This document shows positions 47,209 through 58,624 of a stretch of DNA of 64,000 nucleotides, one piece after another. Source of the stretch: Cryptomeria japonica (lineage: Eukaryota > Streptophyta > Pinopsida > Cupressales > Cupressaceae); assembly GCF_030272615.1 (NCBI RefSeq), contig NC_081407.1, positions 136,156,897-136,220,896 on the forward strand, given 5' to 3'. Both the position numbers and the translations under genes were made by a program. The notes under the pieces are model-generated. The model was not told the DNA's origin. It ran no database searches and saw only the letters and a program-made list of their open reading frames with translations. Numbering within the stretch: position 1 is the first letter of the stretch; the number at the start of each line of letters is the position of its first letter.

Positions 47209-48748
47209 TGTAGACACGTAAAAATGGTCAACGCTTGTGAGGTCATACTTTAACATTTGTGCATTGCCTCATTTTAGGTTTTTGCGTCGCATTAACATTT
47301 CTCCTATGTCACACACTTGGTCTTTATCATTTGCGAACATCGAGTCATTCTTCTACATTCTTCATTCATCTCGCTCTCAAATTTGGTCTTGTCGACAACA
47401 CTATCCAGTTATGATTTTGATCGATCTTATCTTGTTGCATCAATGTGCGTGCTAATTTGTTATCATTTTGGACATCATCAATCCTAATTAGGGTTTTCTC
47501 CTCTTATCAATCTTATCATCAATCTTATCATTTTGGACATCGTCAATCCTAATTAGGGTTTTGTCCTCTTTTCAATCTTATCATCTAGCGATCGGTTTAT
47601 CAATCTTGTCGTTTTACGATCGATTTGTCATCGATCGTTGTCTTGTTCGATTTTATCATTTTGCGATCGATTTGTCATCGATCGTGGTCATTATCTTGTC
47701 ATCTTGCAATATATTTTGTTGTCGATCCGTGTCCTCTTGTCGATCTTGTCATTTTGCGATCAATTTGTCATTGATCATTGTTTGTCTCAATTATGTCAAT
47801 TTGGATCAATTTGTCATTGTTCCTCATCAATTGGCGCATCTATTAATCAAATCATTTATCACATTGGTCATTTATCAATCCAAAATCAAATCATGATCAA
47901 ATCAATTATCTTTCATCAAGACTTAATTCATCTTCTAGGGTTTTATGATTTAATCATTTAACCTTGTGTGTCATTTTCTTCCTTTAGGATTAATAAATTA
48001 TTTATTTATCCTAAGTCTTCTCATCACAATTAAATCTTCATTTAATTGGCTAATTATTCTTCTTTGTGAATTAATTAATAAATGAAAGATTATTAATTAA
48101 TTTACCTAAATTTCCTAATTTCATCATTTCTTAATTTCCTAATTTTCTTAATTTCTAATTTCTTTTCCCTCCTATTTCTCTCCTAAATTCATGGAAATGA
48201 CATTTCAATTTGTCATAAATTTGTCATAATTGACAATCAATCAATTTTGACATAGAAGTTGTCATAATTTGTCATAAATTATCAATCAACAAATTTTGCA
48301 TAGAAAGTGCATAATTTGTCATAATTTGACATAATTGATTTGCAATTTCCATTTGGATTGGATCATGCTAATCTTGTCATCTCTCCAATTCTTCTATAAA
48401 TTGGATGATCTTCATCAATCAAGGCTAATAATCCCTAATCAGACTATCGAATTTATGCTTCTAGTACTCTTGATCAATAATCAATGTCAATCTTGCTTTC
48501 AATTGTGTGTGTGCACTTGTAGGTGAGATCCACAACCAAACCATTTGAAGAGGAAAGAAGAACAATAGAGCTGCATGAAGGAGCATTCAAGTCATGTCTA
48601 TGGTTTGCATAATCTTTCATTTTTGAATGCTTTTATCTCATGTCTCTATTGGATGTTGTTTAGGATAGATTCATTGCAATGAATGCATTTGTGATTGAGA
48701 TATTATGTTTATCTTGTCTTGTGATGATTTCCTATTTCCTAACGTACA
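47209..48748 (+). repeat. Tat1 5' LTR
   Basis: TGTAGACACG...AACGTACA, about 1,540 bp, with the right edge placed at the CA before the primer site. It contains a 62-bp direct duplication (ATCATTTTGGACATC... at about 47463 and 47525) and the GATCGAT hairpin repeats. Confidence 0.75.
47617..47776. repeat. GATCGAT-TTGTC-ATCGATC hairpin repeats in the Tat1 LTR
   Basis: Perfect 8-bp inverted repeats with a TTGTC loop at 47617-47637 and 47664-47684. A third at 47758-47776 has GATCAAT and ATTGATC, both arms changed so that pairing is kept. Confidence 0.8.
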
Positions 48749-48752
48749 TTAA

Positions 48753-48770
48753 TTGGTGAACCCGACGTGA
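48753..48770 (+). promoter_or_regulatory. Probable Tat1 primer binding site
   Basis: TTGGTGAACCCGACGTGA begins a few bases after the LTR CA. It is not the iMet type used by the other elements, and I do not assign the tRNA. Confidence 0.55.
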
Positions 48771-48773
48771 ATT

Positions 48774-50100
48774 TTGACATATCAAAGAGAAATGATGACA
48801 ATTTTTCATGATTTCATGCATACTTTGATGGAGGATTATGTTGATGACTTGTTATGCAAATCTGTTACCAGAGATAGTCATCTAGCCATCTTGGGCCCAA
48901 TCTTTGACAGAATGGAGACCTACAAACTCAGGCTCAATCCAAAGAAGTGTGTCTTTGGTGTTACAGCTGGCAAATTACTTGGATACATTGTTTCTCACCG
49001 AGGCATTGAGGTCAACCCCGCTAAGGTCAAAGAAATAATGGATATGCCTCCACCTTCAAACCTCCGGCAATTAAGAAGTCTGCAAGGAAAGCTCCAGTCA
49101 ATTCGTCATTTCATAGCTCAGTTGGCCAAGAAATGTCATCCATTCCAACATCTACTGCACAAAGGTGTCACTTTTAAATGGACTGAGCAATGTCAATCAG
49201 CCTTTCAAGCTCTCAAAGACTATTTGCTGTCACTGCCTATTCTAATGCCTCCTATAGAAGGAAAGCCCTTTTTATTGTATATCTCTGCAACTGAAACAGC
49301 ATTAGGAGTTCTCTTGGCTCAACAAGATGAGAATGGCAAAGAAAGAGCTATTTACTATATCAGTCGAACACAGGTAGGCTATGAGCTAAATTATTCCACT
49401 ATTGAAAGGGCATGCTTAGCAGTGGTGTTTGCAACACAAAAGCTTCGACATTATATGCTAAGCCACCAAACATTGTTGGTTGCAAAAATTGATCCCTTAA
49501 AATATTTGCTTAGTCGAGCAGCTTTGACAGGTCACCTAGCAAAATGGGTCATGATTCTTAGTGAATTTGACATTGAGTATATGGAGTGAAAGGCGATAAA
49601 AGGACAAGTTATAGCAGATCAACTTGCAGACGCTCCTATTTCTGACGATCATCCCATGTTGACCGATTTTCTAGATGAATCAGTCTTTTCTCTCACATCC
49701 TCTAATGAATGGAAGTTATGCTTTGATGGATCCCATACCAAGTTCGGGTCCGGAGCCGGTATTCTATTTGTCACCCCTCAAGGTGATGCTATTCCAAAGT
49801 CCTACAGAATAACTTTCCACTATACCAATAACATTGTAGAGTATGAAGCACTGGTCATAGAACTCCGAGTAGCAGTCCACTGGAACATCAAGCATTTGCA
49901 AGTCTATGGAGATTCTCAATTAGTCATCCGACAAGTCAATGATGACTATGAAACCAAAGATGAGAAACTTTTTCCCTATAAGCACATGGTAGATTTCTTC
50001 AAGACAAAATTCACAGCTATCCATTTTAGTCAAATGCCAAGAATGCAAAATAAGTTGGCAGATGCGATGGCTACAATCGCTTCCATGTTGAATATGCCTC
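48774..50100 (+). pseudogene. Tat1 RT remnant, RNase H and archaeal-type second RNase H
   Basis: The frame starts in mid-RT at TYQREMMTIFHDFMH, followed at once by the catalytic EDYVDDLLCKS and the thumb (LGYIVSHRGIEVNPAKVK). RNase H has FLLYISATETALGVLLAQQ and HYMLSHQTLLVAK, then a TGA at 49587-49589. A second RNase H reads WKLCFDGSHTKFGSGAGIL, TNNIVEYEALV, VYGDSQLVIRQV and KLADAMATIA; this extra archaeal-type domain marks the Tat lineage. Because fingers and palm start are deleted, no active RT could be made. Confidence 0.9.
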
Positions 50101-51458
50101 ATAATATGGAGAAGTGTGAATTCTTGGTCGAACAATTGCTGGTCCCCTCTTTTAACATTTCGACAGCTGATGTGATGTGCATTCTTGTTGGTCCCAACTC
50201 CCCATGGTATAATAACGTATATCAATATTTGAAATCCCAAACCTTACCACCTAACCTTTCTGCAAACAAACGCCGAGCCTTTATCCGACAGACAGCCAAA
50301 TATGTCATCATTGCCGACACTCTTTACCGCTATTCTTTTGACCATACCCTCCTCAGGTGTTTGGATTCTGATGAAGCACAAATGGCTTTACACGAGGTTC
50401 ACAATGGTATATGTGGGGGCCATTTCAATGGTCTTAGCTTAGCCAAAAAGTTGATTCGTGCTGGGTATTATTGGCCCACTTTGGAAAAAGATGTTCATGA
50501 TTTTGTTAAAAAGTGCTACAAGTGCCAGATCCATGGAAATTATATTCATGCACCAGCCCAAGAGCTTCATTCTGTCATATCTCCATGGCCCTTTTCTTCG
50601 TGGGTATTGGATCTTATTGGCAAGATTCACCCAACATCTGCAAATGGACACAAGTTCATTATTATAGCTACAAAATATTTTACCAAATGGATCGAGGCTA
50701 TCCCCATGACTTATATCACTGGTGTCCAAATTTCAAAATTCTTGCTGAACTATATCATATGCAGATATGGGGTACCCCTTGCCATAGTCACAGATAATGG
50801 TTGACCTTTTAAGAATAAAGATGTCAAAGAACTCTGTGACAAGTTTCATATTCAACATCGTTTTTCCAGTCCGTATTATCCACAAGGTAATGGTCAAGCT
50901 GAAGCATCAAATAAAACCATTATCAAGATCCTGAAGAAAGTTGTCAATGACGCTGGTCAAGATTGGCACGTACAGTTAAATCCAACACTATGGGCCTATC
51001 GCACTTCTATCCGCACCCCTACTGGCGCAACACCTTATTCCTTGGTGTATGGTGTGGAAGCCATTTTACCTTTGGAAGTCGAGATTCCTTCCTTGAGGGT
51101 TTCCTTGCAACACCTGATTGATGATGAGACACACAGAGTCTCTCAGCTGCATCAGCTTGAGATGTTAGATGAGAAACGTCAGATAGCTCTGACACATTTG
51201 CAAGCATATCAAAATCGTCTCCGTCGCTCTTATAATAAGAAAGTCAAAGGGCGACACTTCGAAGTGGGAGACCTGGTTTTAAAGGCAAATCCCAAGAATG
51301 CACAGTCTACTGACATCATCAAGGGAAAGTTTGAACCTAATTGGGTTGGGCCTTTCATAGTAACTACAGCCTATGGCTCGGGGGCATATCAGCTTGCGAC
51401 TCCAGAAGGTGAACCTCTATCTGATCCTATCAATAGCATGCATCTTCGCAAGTACTAG
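50101..51458 (+). pseudogene. Tat1 integrase
   Basis: Zinc module HEVHNGICGGHFNG...CYKCQIHG, core with SWVLDLIGKI, IVTDNG and YPQGNGQAEASNK (Asp, Asp, Glu), then WAYRTSIRTPTGATPYSLVYG and a C-terminal GDLVLKA...KFEPNWVGPF...INSMHLRKYYA. A TGA at 50802-50804 directly after DNG stands where CGA would fit. The whole region is in the same frame as the RNase H part. There is no chromodomain, as expected for Tat elements. Confidence 0.9.
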
Positions 51459-51652
51459 GCGTAATTTTTTATCAGCACTTCTTCAAGTATGATCCTGAAA
51501 AAATACAAAAAAATGAAAAAAAGCAAAAAAATACAAAAAAATGCAAAAAATACAAAAAAATACAAAAAAAAAGAAGAAAATACAAAGAAAAAAGTGAAAA
51601 GCAAAAGAAACAAGAGCAAAAAAAGTAAAGCAAAAAAATGACTCACCCTCTA

Positions 51653-51716
51653 GTGAAAACCTAGCAAACAGGCGCTTTGGGCAAGTACCATGGTGAAAAC
51701 CTGGCAATCAGGCGCC
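51653..51716 (+). repeat. Direct repeat GTGAAAACCT(A/G)GCAA(A/T)CAGGCGC
   Basis: Two copies at 51653 and 51693, 40 bp apart, just after an A-rich tract that follows integrase. This is probably part of the Tat1 spacer. Confidence 0.8.
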
Positions 51717-51972
51717 ATGAGTAATGAGATTATTGCTCCGTCATCTATCGTGACTTCTAGCTATGCTTTCTCTCAGCTGGTTTATCATGCCTATATTTGT
51801 CTCGACCCAATGTTCTATTCCAGGCTTGTTATTGGTCAACATCACTGTCTTTCCTACTCTAGTTTCTTGTACATATGTTTTGGTCCCGGTCTATGTGTCT
51901 TTCAAATGCGCATTGGGTGCCTTCCCCTTGTCATGATCAATCACTAGCACTTTTGAATCCAATAAATGTCCT

Positions 51973-52205
51973 GAAAAAAAAAACTCCTAAAAAAATTGAA
52001 AAATGACCTGAAATAATCCAAAAAAAATTAACTAAAGTCTTGAAAAAATTCATAAAAATCAAATAATGTCCTGAAAAAAGTCATAAAAATCGAATAATGT
52101 CCTGAAAAAATCTCTAAAAATCAAATAAAGTCCTGAAAAAATCTCTAAAAATCAAATAAAGTCCTGAAAAAATCTCTAAAAATCAAATAGAGTACTAAAA
52201 AAATG
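51973..52205 (+). repeat. 31-bp tandem repeats in the Tat1 spacer
   Basis: About seven units of CCTGAAAAAATCTCTAAAAA-type sequence ending TCAAATAAAGT, with period 31. The middle three are nearly identical and the outer ones degenerate. No coding role is seen. Confidence 0.85.
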
Positions 52206-53375
52206 AACACAAACAAAAAAATTATAAAACTCAAATCCAAAAACAAACATTTTGTAATAAATCTCCTTTGTGCATAGATAGATCACTGAGCATTCCTCCA
52301 ACGACTCGCAATCAAACATTGTGCTTTAATGAAATCACACATTAACAGATGAACTTTTTCAATCAAAACCAAACATTCAAACTGATCCAAACTATCATAT
52401 CAATCGCATATCAGTATCAAAATCATTTGTCCTTGTTCCTACTATCATGGGTCTTATACAGGGTGTGGTATACTCGAAACCAGACTGTGTCTTGTCTTAG
52501 ACGGGGTACCGCATTCCCTGAAACCAGACAGCATGATTGTCCTATCAGCACTTTCAACTTTTGACAATGAAGATCAAGATGTTTGTCTGATTTGCTTGAA
52601 TTTGTGTATCTTATCTTTTTATTGATTTATCTTTGGCTTTGATCATGTTCCTATGTTGCTCGATGATGTCACTGAGTGATTTAGAGTGACCGGGATGGCT
52701 CATGGTCTCTTTCTTTTTTTATTGTGATTGTCGTTTGTCTGTGATGTGTCTATCTTTTGCAAAAAGGGTTGTATTTCAGCTCTGGCCTTCAATGCCATGC
52801 TGCTACGCATCCATTTTGCTACATAAAAATAAAGGTTCTCACCTACAAAGTGCATTATTGAAAGCAAGTTTTTCTTCATCTCTAACTCTCCCCTGTCTCA
52901 TTTCTTCTTACTAACATTTCTTTCGTCAGTCCAGATAGTCAGTTCAGTCTAGTACTCCAATATCCAAACACATATGCTGTATCCTGCATTCATTGGTTAG
53001 TACATTTGCATTCCATCACATATTACATCAAGCATTTTATCCATTTCATTTCATAAATACATCAAAAATACATAAAAATACATCCATACATGTTCATAAA
53101 CAAGTACATAAGTCATCCATACATAGCAAAATAACTACAAATCATAACAAATTGCATCCCATCATATCGATGCATTTCATATCACATATCATCATAATAT
53201 CGGAGTACAAAATTGGACTGTCTGTCCTAAGTATGGCCCGCAGGTTGACTACAACATGTCAAACTACATAATGTCCACTGTCTGTCATAAGGAGCACGTG
53301 CCTCTATCACTGGGTGCTCCCTCTATCCTCCTCATCCCTACCATGTCTCGCAAATGATGTCCCTCCTAGTCCTGG
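52206..53375. other. Tat1 spacer without recognisable gene
   Basis: The long stretch between integrase and the antisense gene. It includes ATACTCGAAACCAGAC / CCTGAAACCAGAC repeats near 52470-52530 and an ACAT-rich section near 53030-53110. No domain is found. Confidence 0.5.
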
Positions 53376-54737
53376 CTATGGTGGTCTCATAGGTCCACTC
53401 ACTCCTATGCTGCTTAATGACCTCCGAGAGCGTGACCTGCTCTCTGTCCTCGATCGTGCCCAATATGAAGGTGCTCTCCGCTCTGGTGGAACTGCACTCT
53501 CATATAGTGTCCTCCAATATAGTCTCTCCTCTCCGGTCTCTACCAGCATCTGTGCCATCTCCCGTGCACTGGCATCCCTAATCGACCCAATGAACTCAGT
53601 GACTCTCTGTCCCTCTTGATGTGCCTGAGCTATTGTTGTATCTCGTTCTGTCCTCAAGATGGCATTCTGTCTCTCCAATGTCGTAATATAATCCTGCTGA
53701 CTTGCTATGGTAGCCCTGCACATCTCCATCTCCTCTATCCTAGCTATCTCTGACTCTATGGGAATATCCTACAATGTCTCCTGATCAGCTGAGTCTGGCT
53801 CATCATCATCCTTCCCATCATCATTTCCATCCTCGTCCTCCCCACCATCATCTCCCTCATCCCCATCCCCCTCCTCCTCATCACCCTCGTCAGGCTCCTT
53901 GTCCTCATCATCTCCCTCCTCTCCTGTGAGTGGGAAGTCCTCCTGTCTCCTCGGTACTGGAATATCAAGATTAGTCAAAGGCACTGGCCATCATTGTGCA
54001 AACCATATCTCATACTCCTCTGTCGTCCCAGCATCTACCACATCTGACCTCCAATCCCACTATCTCTGCTGTAACTGTGCAAAGTCAGCATATGCCATGT
54101 GTGGCTGAATCATACTCCCCCACTGACTCGTCTCTCTGTGAGATCGGGCAAAGCATGCAGTCCTCCTAGGTACATCCTGTCGCTCTCCAAACTATCGTCT
54201 GACCCTCTCTGGCAGGTACATCTCAATCACTCTCTAGCAGTTCATTGGTCGCCCAATCAAGTACCTCTCCTGTCTACAATATGGTAGCTCATCATGATCA
54301 TCTGACCATTTGGGGCAATCTCAATATGGCCTCCATATGAACTCTCTCAGTCTGTCTAGCTCATGTCGCCAATATAGTATGTATCCAAACAGACCCTGTC
54401 TTAGTGCTCCACCATAGCAATACACATATGTTCAGTGTGGTACTACCTATCTATTTGTAATCGGTCGACATATGGCAATATGCTCGAATGCCCATACCTG
54501 TAGTAATGTGACTCCACAGCTCAAAGTCTGCACTCCCTGATAAGCTATCTGATGCAGCTGAAAATATAGCATAGCAAGTACACATGGTCCCCACGCATAC
54601 ACCATGCTCTTTGTCGCCATCCGCTCTAGCACTCTTCCCCATCCAATAGGAAATCCATGTCCTCATCTATCTCCTGCTAGTAGACATGCTATCACAACTG
54701 CTATCACCACATATCGTCGGTCATACTCGGATGCCAT
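53376..54737 (-). pseudogene. Antisense plant mobile domain (PMD) gene of Tat1
   Basis: One minus-strand frame of 454 codons with nine stops. It reads YAWGPCVLAMLYFQLHQIAY, SCGVTLLQVWAFEHIAICRP and RVIEMYLPERVRR[stop]FGERQDVPR. These match the PMD segments (SWG.AVLA.LY..LC, G...LLQ.W..E....RP, HPDRVLRQFG.QQ.IP). The stop in the last block fits CAG. An acidic Asp/Glu tract (about 53.77-53.93 kb), a coiled coil (QDYITTLERQNAILRTERD) and an Arg/Ser tail follow. The N-terminal part was cut off by Gyp2 at 54738, so the ATG at 54735-54737 may be accidental. Antisense genes after pol are known for Tat elements. Confidence 0.78.
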
Positions 54738-57253
54738 TGTGAGGCCTCACCTCGACTCAGTTTGACATTCAGTGGATTTTATATTTTAGACTACTATGGA
54801 TACTTTGTTTTGATGCATTTTGAGACTTACAACTTATATGATTTCAGGATATTCGATAACATTGCTATGATTTGATGTTTTACTTACATGCTTTATGAGA
54901 TAGAACACTACATGATTATTAGATAGAATGATATTGCAATGATAGATGTCGTTAATGAATTTGCAGGACTTTACTTTGAATATAGAACTATGATGTATGT
55001 TTAGTTTATGTGAATTGGGATGAAAATTGTTTATGTGAATTTGCTTGACAAAAGATGTATTCAATCTGTGCAGATGAAAATTGTATGCAAGTAATGATGT
55101 GTATTGTTGTATTATTGAATTATATTTTATATGAATATTTGGGAGTACTAATGTGTAAATTGAGATGCGCAGGAAATTTACCATGTGACCATGGAAAATT
55201 ACGGAGAATCAAACCTAGACTTATGTATGTTCATAAAGCTAGGGTTTGTCTATTTGGAGAGACAACACCCCGTTTGTGTTGTATTTTATTTGTATCAGTA
55301 TATGCTGCATGTGTGTTATGTGTTATTTAAATTTATTGTGTAAAAACCTCAAGAGACAATTTCATGTTTATTTTTGTAAAAGTATTTTATTAGTGTCACT
55401 TGACACATGTGTGGATTTAAATTTAAATATTTTATCTTGTCTCTTGATGGGAAAGTGTTAATTATTATTAATTTTAAATAAAATAATGTGTTGTCAAAAA
55501 GATACTTTGAGAATATAATATTTGGAGTGGTCAACTTATGTTTGACCCGAAAATAAACTTCAGGGGGATTTAAAATGGGTTAAATGAACACCTAGGGGTA
55601 GTTTATTAGGGTTTCCTGAAGCCCATAAGGTATACCTAGGGGTTAGGGGTAATTTTAGGCAAGTTTCTACTTTATAATGATCTTTTTAACGCTTTCAAAA
55701 TTGGCTTTTTTGGGTTGAGCGAAAATGGAAAATTGAAGTGAAATCAAATCAAGATTTTTCCCTCTTGGAAGGAAAGTCTTTTTGCATTTTTGCTTTCTTC
55801 CTTCTTTTTGTTGATTTTTTTTTTAGAATCCTGTGAGAGCTCAGAGAGTGAGCTTCTTAAAGAAGATTTTTGGGAATAGCTGGTTAATCACCCACTCTCC
55901 ATTTTTAGAGACAGAAGAAAATTTGGAAGAAAAATAATGTTATGGGATAAAGAAATTGACTAAGGAAAATAAAGAATTGTGGATTGGGCAGCTCTTCTTC
56001 AGATATCATTATAACCTTTGGGCAGATTAAGGTTGGTTTCATTTTTACTTTTAATGTCTTGTTCTTGTTTATTTCTGAAGGATGTTGAATAAGAAAATCT
56101 GTATTCTTGAAAATGAATGTTTGAAAATCTTTTGGTTTTGTTTTATGAATGAATGTGTTTTGGGAGTTTTCTCAAGATCTCTCTTTCTCTTGGGAGAGAA
56201 GAGGATCTTGAGGGTGGTAGCAGTGATAGCCCTCGAGTGAGAGACTCTCTTTAGAGAGCGAACACAAGGGATCTTTGTGTGACCCTTGCTGCATGGCCTG
56301 TTTGTGCAATGGGGGTCATAAGGAGGGTTATAAGGCTAGAATGCCTTTGGGGGGCATAAGGAATTTATGGGGTTGAGATTTTGATATGTTATTTGTGCCA
56401 TGAGGTGGCTTCTTGTTATTACATACTTGCAGATTCTCCTCAGGGTATTTGGTCCACTACCACCCTTTGAAAATGTTCACCACCAGAGTGTGGTGCTGTG
56501 AAAGCCAGGTTGGGAATGTGTCTGGGATATTTGTATGTTTTGTGTTTCTTTGTGTTTGCCTGTTTGTACCCGTCTAGGAATTGGTTCTCCGAGCTCGGGG
56601 GTGGCTACCAGTTAGCCTAGGCTAGGAGGTGAGCACTCCGTGGTCAGTTTTGTGTTTTCTATTATGCAGGAAATCCTGAGCAAAGAGGATAGAAATTCAT
56701 GAAAGTTATTCAGAAGATGGAATTTGAAGATATTTGAATTCAGTTGCAGATGTTGTTTTAAAGTTGTTGTGAATAAATGTCTCATTCAAAAGAAAGGAGA
56801 AGCAAGTTGTAATTTTGTAATAATAGATTTGAAGTCTTATTGTTGTGACTGTTTAGAGAAAACATTGCTGTAAATTTGGTAGTATATATTGGAGATGTTT
56901 TAAAGAAAGAGAAAAGGCTTGATTTTACTCCTAGAATAATTGAAAAAGAAAAGTAAATTAGTGATGCATGCAAAGCTTCTTGTTTTATGAAAGAAATAAA
57001 AAGTCTGATTTCATTTAGATTTTTACCTATATTTTAATTGAGTCAAATTAGAAGTTTATTTAAGCTGAAAGCTTTATAAGTATTTTAGTTGGAAAGAAAA
57101 ATTGTTTTATGTGAATAGTCTAATTAAAACAAATATTAATGGATTTCTTATTACAAAAAAAAAAGGAAACGTATAATGTATCTTTGTGAAATACTATAAA
57201 TTGTATTTTTTGTTGAACATTGATTTAGAAGCTCGTTTTATAGATACACTTAA

Positions 57254-57255
<2 letters not shown>

Positions 57256-57308
<53 letters not shown>
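57256..57308. repeat. (TA)n microsatellite
   Basis: About 26 uninterrupted TA units in the Gyp2 LTR. Confidence 0.95.
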
Positions 57309-57312
<4 letters not shown>

Positions 57313-57492
57313 ATTTAACTTAAGGTTATCTTTTCCTTTATTATATTAGCTTAAAAATTTGCATGTAATAATTCTCTTTTAAAATGTATATAAATTTTAT
57401 TTGGAATTAAATTTATCTTTTTATCTATGCATGTTATTTTATGTAAATACCACATATATATATATACATATATATAAATATATATACTTATA

Positions 57493-57494
<2 letters not shown>

Positions 57495-57533
<39 letters not shown>
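57495..57533. repeat. (TA)n microsatellite
   Basis: A second run of roughly 19 TA units, preceded by interrupted ATATAC/ATAAAT repeats from 57452. Confidence 0.93.
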
Positions 57534-57537
<4 letters not shown>

Positions 57538-57590
57538 AAATGTTATTGTTTTAAAAAAAAAATAATAATAAATTGGGGACCCCACGGGCT

Positions 57591-57790
57591 CCACTGTGTG
57601 TTCACACAGTGGACGACCGCGCGGCGCCCACTGTGTGCACACACAGTGGAGCCGCTTGCGGCTCCCACTGTGTGGGCACACAGTGGACGACCGCGGCCGC
57701 CACTGTGTGGCCACACAGTGGTGCCGCCAGCGGCGCCCACTATGTGGGCACACAGTGGTGCCGCGGCGCCACTGTGCGCTCACACAGTGG
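57591..57790. repeat. Array of six 22-bp palindromes in a GC-rich island
   Basis: CCACTGTGTG-NN-CACACAGTGG occurs at 57591, 57628, 57665, 57700, 57737 and 57769. Four copies are perfect; the fifth has TATGTG and the sixth TGTGCG in the left arm. The spacers (10-15 bp) are themselves GC-rich and partly self-complementary (AGCCGC-TT-GCGGCT). The island is bounded by AT-rich DNA on both sides. It could extrude multiple hairpins or bind a protein as a dimer array. Confidence 0.97.
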
Positions 57791-58612
57791 TGCGCGCGGC
57801 CAGCCGCCACAAGAAACCTCCGCGACCTACTAGTAAATATGGACATGGCCGCCGTAGAGCCTTCGGCCCGGCATGAATCTTCACCTGTAAAAAAAAAAGA
57901 GGAAATGGGTTAAACCCTAGCCCGATAGGGGCTAGGGAAGTTTAGTTTTTAAAATATAAAAAAAAATAATATGTATTTTGGGTTTAGGTAATGGTTAAAT
58001 AAGAATTTAGAACCCTAATTAGGGTTGAGGAATTAAGAGATGATATTTAGAAAGTTGCAATGGATTTAGGAGGTTAGGATTAAAATATTGGTATATAAGT
58101 AGAATATATATATGTAAATATATATGTTTTCATATATATATATGGGAATATATATATGTATATATATGTATGTTTTTTGAGCTTTATTGATTTAAGAAAT
58201 TAAATTATTGATATACAAAATATATGCATAATCTATATGTATATATGTGCATTTTATATGTACACAATATTGATTTGGAAAAAAAAAATTGTAAAGAAGA
58301 AATTAATTAAATTGCTAAGACTATATAGACATAGTGGGAAATAAATTAAAATATCTCTCCTAATACTTTTAGTTTGTTTAATATAATAGAGCTATTAACT
58401 AAATATCTTTTGGAGATAGAATCTAAACCAGTAGGTTTTCCCGCAATTAAAATATAACTTTTTAGCGAAGCTTAGTTCGTTCGAAATTAGTCAGAATTTA
58501 ATAACGAAATTTTCTTTAACGCTTGTCGCAAGAGTGTGCTTGTTAATTAAATTAGTATCTTTTAAAAAAAAAATTTGTTCCGTTTTGCCCTAAATTTTTG
58601 GGCATGACATTT

Positions 58613-58624
58613 TGGTATCAGAGC
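58613..58624 (+). promoter_or_regulatory. Gyp2 primer binding site (tRNA-iMet type)
   Basis: Perfect TGGTATCAGAGC, three bases after the LTR. Confidence 0.95.

Larger units (their letters stand above)
47209..54737 (+). mobile_element. Tat1: deletion derivative of a Tat-type Ty3/Gypsy element with an antisense gene
   Basis: Begins TGTAGACACGTAAA within the Cop2 LTR; the last 5 bp before it, AGATC (47204-47208), should be the duplicated target. A 1,540-bp LTR is followed by a primer-site-like sequence and then, with almost no gap, the YVDD part of RT. Gag, protease and the front of RT are missing. RNase H, a second archaeal-type RNase H and integrase follow on the plus strand, then a long A-rich and repeat-bearing spacer, then a minus-strand plant-mobile-domain gene. 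Gyp2 interrupts that gene at 54738, so the 3' LTR is off-window. Confidence 0.88.
54738..58609 (+). repeat. Gyp2 5' LTR (3,872 bp)
   Basis: Starts TGTGAGGCCTCACC and ends GGCATGACA, three bases before the primer site. It is unusually long for a chromovirus. It contains two (TA)n tracts, a GC-rich hairpin array (57591-57790) and several further TATATA runs near 58.1-58.25 kb. No convincing gene is present. The start of the 3' LTR at 63540 confirms the left boundary. Confidence 0.92.

Noticed and set aside
47561-47961. Plus-strand frames of about 110 codons in the Tat1 LTR
   Set aside because: Created by tandem TTGTCAT/GATCGAT repeats; no domain.
51455-51707. Minus-strand Phe-rich frames suggesting membrane proteins
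   Set aside because: Complement of an A-rich spacer after Tat1 integrase; low complexity only.
54834-55184. Minus-strand 116-codon frame at the start of the Gyp2 LTR, repeated at 63636-63986
   Set aside because: It recurs only because both are LTR copies; His/Asn/Ile-rich composition, no domain, and its strand is opposite to the element.
57591-57790. Regular palindromic repeats resembling a CRISPR array
   Set aside because: The spacers are short, similar to each other and GC-palindromic, and the array lies in a plant LTR; no cas genes.
57496-57913. Overlapping open frames on both strands with repeated His/Thr/Val-Gly-rich peptides
   Set aside because: They arise because the palindromic GC-rich repeats lack stop codons in every frame; no domain and no initiation context.
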